From NCBI RefSeq assembly GCF_009730915.1, contig NC_052488.1, forward strand, positions 22,314,305 through 22,378,304: 64,000 bases of DNA, read 5' to 3'. The notes beneath the pieces are model-generated. The model made no database searches, had not been told where the DNA came from, and saw nothing but the letters and a program-made list of their open reading frames with translations. Numbering within the stretch: the first letter of the stretch is position 1; each line of letters starts with the position of its first letter. Shown here piece by piece: positions 62,599-64,000 of this stretch. The stretch comes from Dioscorea cayenensis subsp. rotundata. Its lineage: Eukaryota; Streptophyta; Magnoliopsida; Dioscoreales; Dioscoreaceae. The position numbers and the translations under genes are program-made.

Positions 62599-63918
62599 TC
62601 AGAGCTCGAATTCCTCTTCTCGGAGTGCTGCCTGAGCTGCCTCCTCTTCATCCTCGTCAAGCACAAAGTACTGGTTCCTCTCCACGGGCCTGAACATAAA
62701 GAACATAACCGCATAGAATGCCAAGCTCGCGGTCTCCTCGGCTGCAACACTCACCCACCTGTACTTGTATGCTGTGATAGTCTTCAGTGCAAACACAACA
62801 ATCCTCGTGAAATACAAATACCCAACCACAATGATATAGAATTGCCTAAAAAGAGTAAGCTTTGAGAGGTTCCTCGCGGCCTTCCCATCTGTTTTTGACG
62901 TTTCCCGAAGAGATCTGATCGACCAAATGATGGGGAAGAGGATGGCGCAGCAGCAGACGATGTCGATGAGAAGGAAGACTTGGTTCCATGTGACCCAATC
63001 GCGGATGAACGGCCCTGTCTCCCCGATAACAGTGGAGGCAATATTGGCGATGACCTGGAGGGGAATTAAGATCATGAGCACCTTCTTCTCCCGGTCCTGA
63101 AGGAATGGCTTGAGGAATGACCATCCGGTGCCGATGAGGACGATGACCGTGAAAAGGAGGACACCCTTTAAGAACTGGAAAAGATAGAAAAGGATGTCCC
63201 AGCCATGGGGGCTGCCAGTGGAGCGGATGTAGTGCTGATCCTCGGCAGCGAACAAGAGGTTGAGGACCTTGGTGAGGAGAAGGCCGGCCATGAGAAAGTG
63301 GATCCGGTGGGCGGAGAGGCGGTTCTTGAAGAAAACGAGATGAGACCAAGCAGCGAGGAAAACGATGTAGACGAGAGCGAAGACGAAATAGAGAGAAGGG
63401 ACGGGGGCCTGGCCGACGGAGAGGTAGTCACGAGTGCCATCCGTCCGGGTGTTGTACATCTCGGTGTGGACAGACATGGTGACTAGGGTTTCCGGCGCAC
63501 AGTTGGCGAAGAAGAGGCTGTACTGATCGGGGCGGGAGATGGGGAAGGAGTTGTTATAGCGGCCATTGGAGAGCTCGTGGAAGGTGAACAGAGGACGGAC
63601 AAAGGAGCTGGAGAGGACGCAGCCCGGAGCCTCGGATCGTTGCTGAGATTGGGATTCGTAGAGGGCTTGGATGAGGTTTTCCTCGGAGAGAAGGAAGAAA
63701 CCGAGGACGTTGGGGTCAGGCGTCGCAAGGTTGGATGCGAAGGTGGCGTCGGAGATGTCGATTATGACCGAGCCGTGGGGCGTGAAGCCGAACTCCTCCA
63801 AGAGAATCATCGGCCGTGAGTCAGCAGTGATCTTCAAATTCTTGATCTCCGCCATGGACGACGAGATCAAGGAAAGAAGAAGGAGAAGGAGCAGCGATGG
63901 AGATCGAGATCTCTCCAT
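62599..63918 (-). CDS. GOST-type seven-transmembrane protein (GPR107/CAND6-CAND7-like)
   Basis: Single-exon gene of 439 residues. Family members (human GPR107/108, TMEM87; Arabidopsis candidate GPCRs CAND6 and CAND7) are Golgi/endosome-located seven-TM proteins with a lumenal GOLD-like domain, implicated in membrane trafficking; G-protein coupling is disputed. N-terminal signal peptide (SPSLLLLLLLSLISSSMA), a lumenal domain of about 150 residues with two cysteines (APGCVLS, FANCAPE), then seven hydrophobic helices from about residue 172: LYFVFALVYIVFLAAWSHLV, HFLMAGLLLTKVLNLLFAAE, GVLLFTVIVLIGTGWSFLKP, VLMILIPLQVIANIASTVIG, a Cys-rich helix and the FRQFYIIVVGYLYFTRIVVF segment. The acidic tail ends REEEFEL. 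Full length, no damage. The ATG at 63918 is the first in frame after a TATA box. Confidence 0.93.
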   Translation of the reverse strand: MERSRSPSLLLLLLLSLISSSMAEIKNLKITADSRPMILLEEFGFTPHGSVIIDISDATFASNLATPDPNVLGFFLLSEENLIQALYESQSQQRSEAPGCVLSSSFVRPLFTFHELSNGRYNNSFPISRPDQYSLFFANCAPETLVTMSVHTEMYNTRTDGTRDYLSVGQAPVPSLYFVFALVYIVFLAAWSHLVFFKNRLSAHRIHFLMAGLLLTKVLNLLFAAEDQHYIRSTGSPHGWDILFYLFQFLKGVLLFTVIVLIGTGWSFLKPFLQDREKKVLMILIPLQVIANIASTVIGETGPFIRDWVTWNQVFLLIDIVCCCAILFPIIWSIRSLRETSKTDGKAARNLSKLTLFRQFYIIVVGYLYFTRIVVFALKTITAYKYRWVSVAAEETASLAFYAVMFFMFRPVERNQYFVLDEDEEEAAQAALREEEFEL

Positions 63919-63982
63919 GGCGAGAGCTTCAGAGATCTCTAATGGCGGACGAGGACAAAGTGAGGACTCGGGTTGGACTTCG

Positions 63983-63989
63983 TTTTATA
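63983..63989 (-). promoter_or_regulatory. TATA box of the GOST gene
   Basis: TATAAAA on the minus strand about 65 bp before the ATG at 63918, with a short GC/CT-rich leader between. Close spacing implies a short 5' UTR. Confidence 0.6.
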
Positions 63990-64000
63990 GAGAGAAATAT

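Noticed and set aside
62846-63440. Several long minus- and plus-strand frames within the GOST gene
   Set aside because: Alternative frames of a GC-rich single exon.

Overview
This is a 64-kb stretch of a plant nuclear genome. The intergenic DNA is AT-rich and the genes are compact and intron-rich. Several first exons are strikingly GC-rich at their 5' ends (the transporter at 6.5 kb, UPL4 at 10.6 kb, the GOST protein at 63.9 kb), a gradient typical of monocots. A non-grass monocot is my best guess; the species cannot be fixed from the sequence alone. No rRNA, CRISPR or bacterial-style feature is present.

Layout, left to right. 1-0.5 kb: minus-strand piece of a retroelement ORF1 with two CCHC knuckles (probably LINE), cut by the window edge. 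2.1-2.9 kb: Dof zinc-finger gene (+). 3.9-6.5 kb: nucleotide-sugar transporter of the UUAT/KT type (-). 7.3-9.4 kb: intron-containing pseudogene of ribosomal protein uS12/RPS23 with a 236-bp internal tandem duplication. 10.6-17.7 kb: HECT E3 ligase UPL4 (+, 17 exons). 18.9-26.2 kb: V-ATPase subunit a, VHA-a1 type (+, 18 exons, one GC-AG intron). 27.9-34.5 kb: large PWWP/RRM-like chromatin protein whose C-terminal third is a degenerate 32-residue acidic repeat array. 36.4-40.8 kb: conserved plant protein of unknown function with an internal 98-residue tandem duplication. 42.0-49.8 kb: a complete but decayed Mutator-like DNA transposon (MULE) with a 9-bp target duplication, a broken transposase on + and an Ulp1-like protease on -. 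49.9-50.4 kb: small CCT-domain (CMF) gene (-) whose intron lacks an AG acceptor. 50.7-51.4 kb: one and a half copies of a MITE in (TA)n, then a lone CACTA end. 52.4-53.6 kb: 5'-truncated LINE with poly(A) and target duplications. 54.5-55.4 kb: ALS3/STAR2-like membrane protein (+). 56.0-57.1 kb: hAT-like MITE with an 8-bp target duplication beside a tRNA-derived SINE. 57.7-59.4 kb: type I membrane protein of unknown function (+). 60.0 kb: histone H4 (+) with a 5'-UTR intron. 62.6-63.9 kb: GOST/GPR107-type seven-TM protein (-).

The host genes are ordinary single-copy housekeeping or regulatory genes with no operon-like logic. Several act in the endomembrane system (nucleotide-sugar transporter, VHA-a1, GOST protein, probably the type I membrane protein), and others act on chromatin or transcription (Dof, PWWP, CCT, H4). 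The unusual material is concentrated at 42-57 kb, where at least six different transposon insertions can be delimited by their own ends and target duplications. The most unusual signal is inside the MULE: its non-coding parts are packed with a recurrent TTTAAAC heptamer and, near the right end, a series of TTAA(A)GC-type motifs that no coding function explains. Exon boundaries were placed by eye from splice signals, phase and family homology recalled from memory; no alignment or database search was run.
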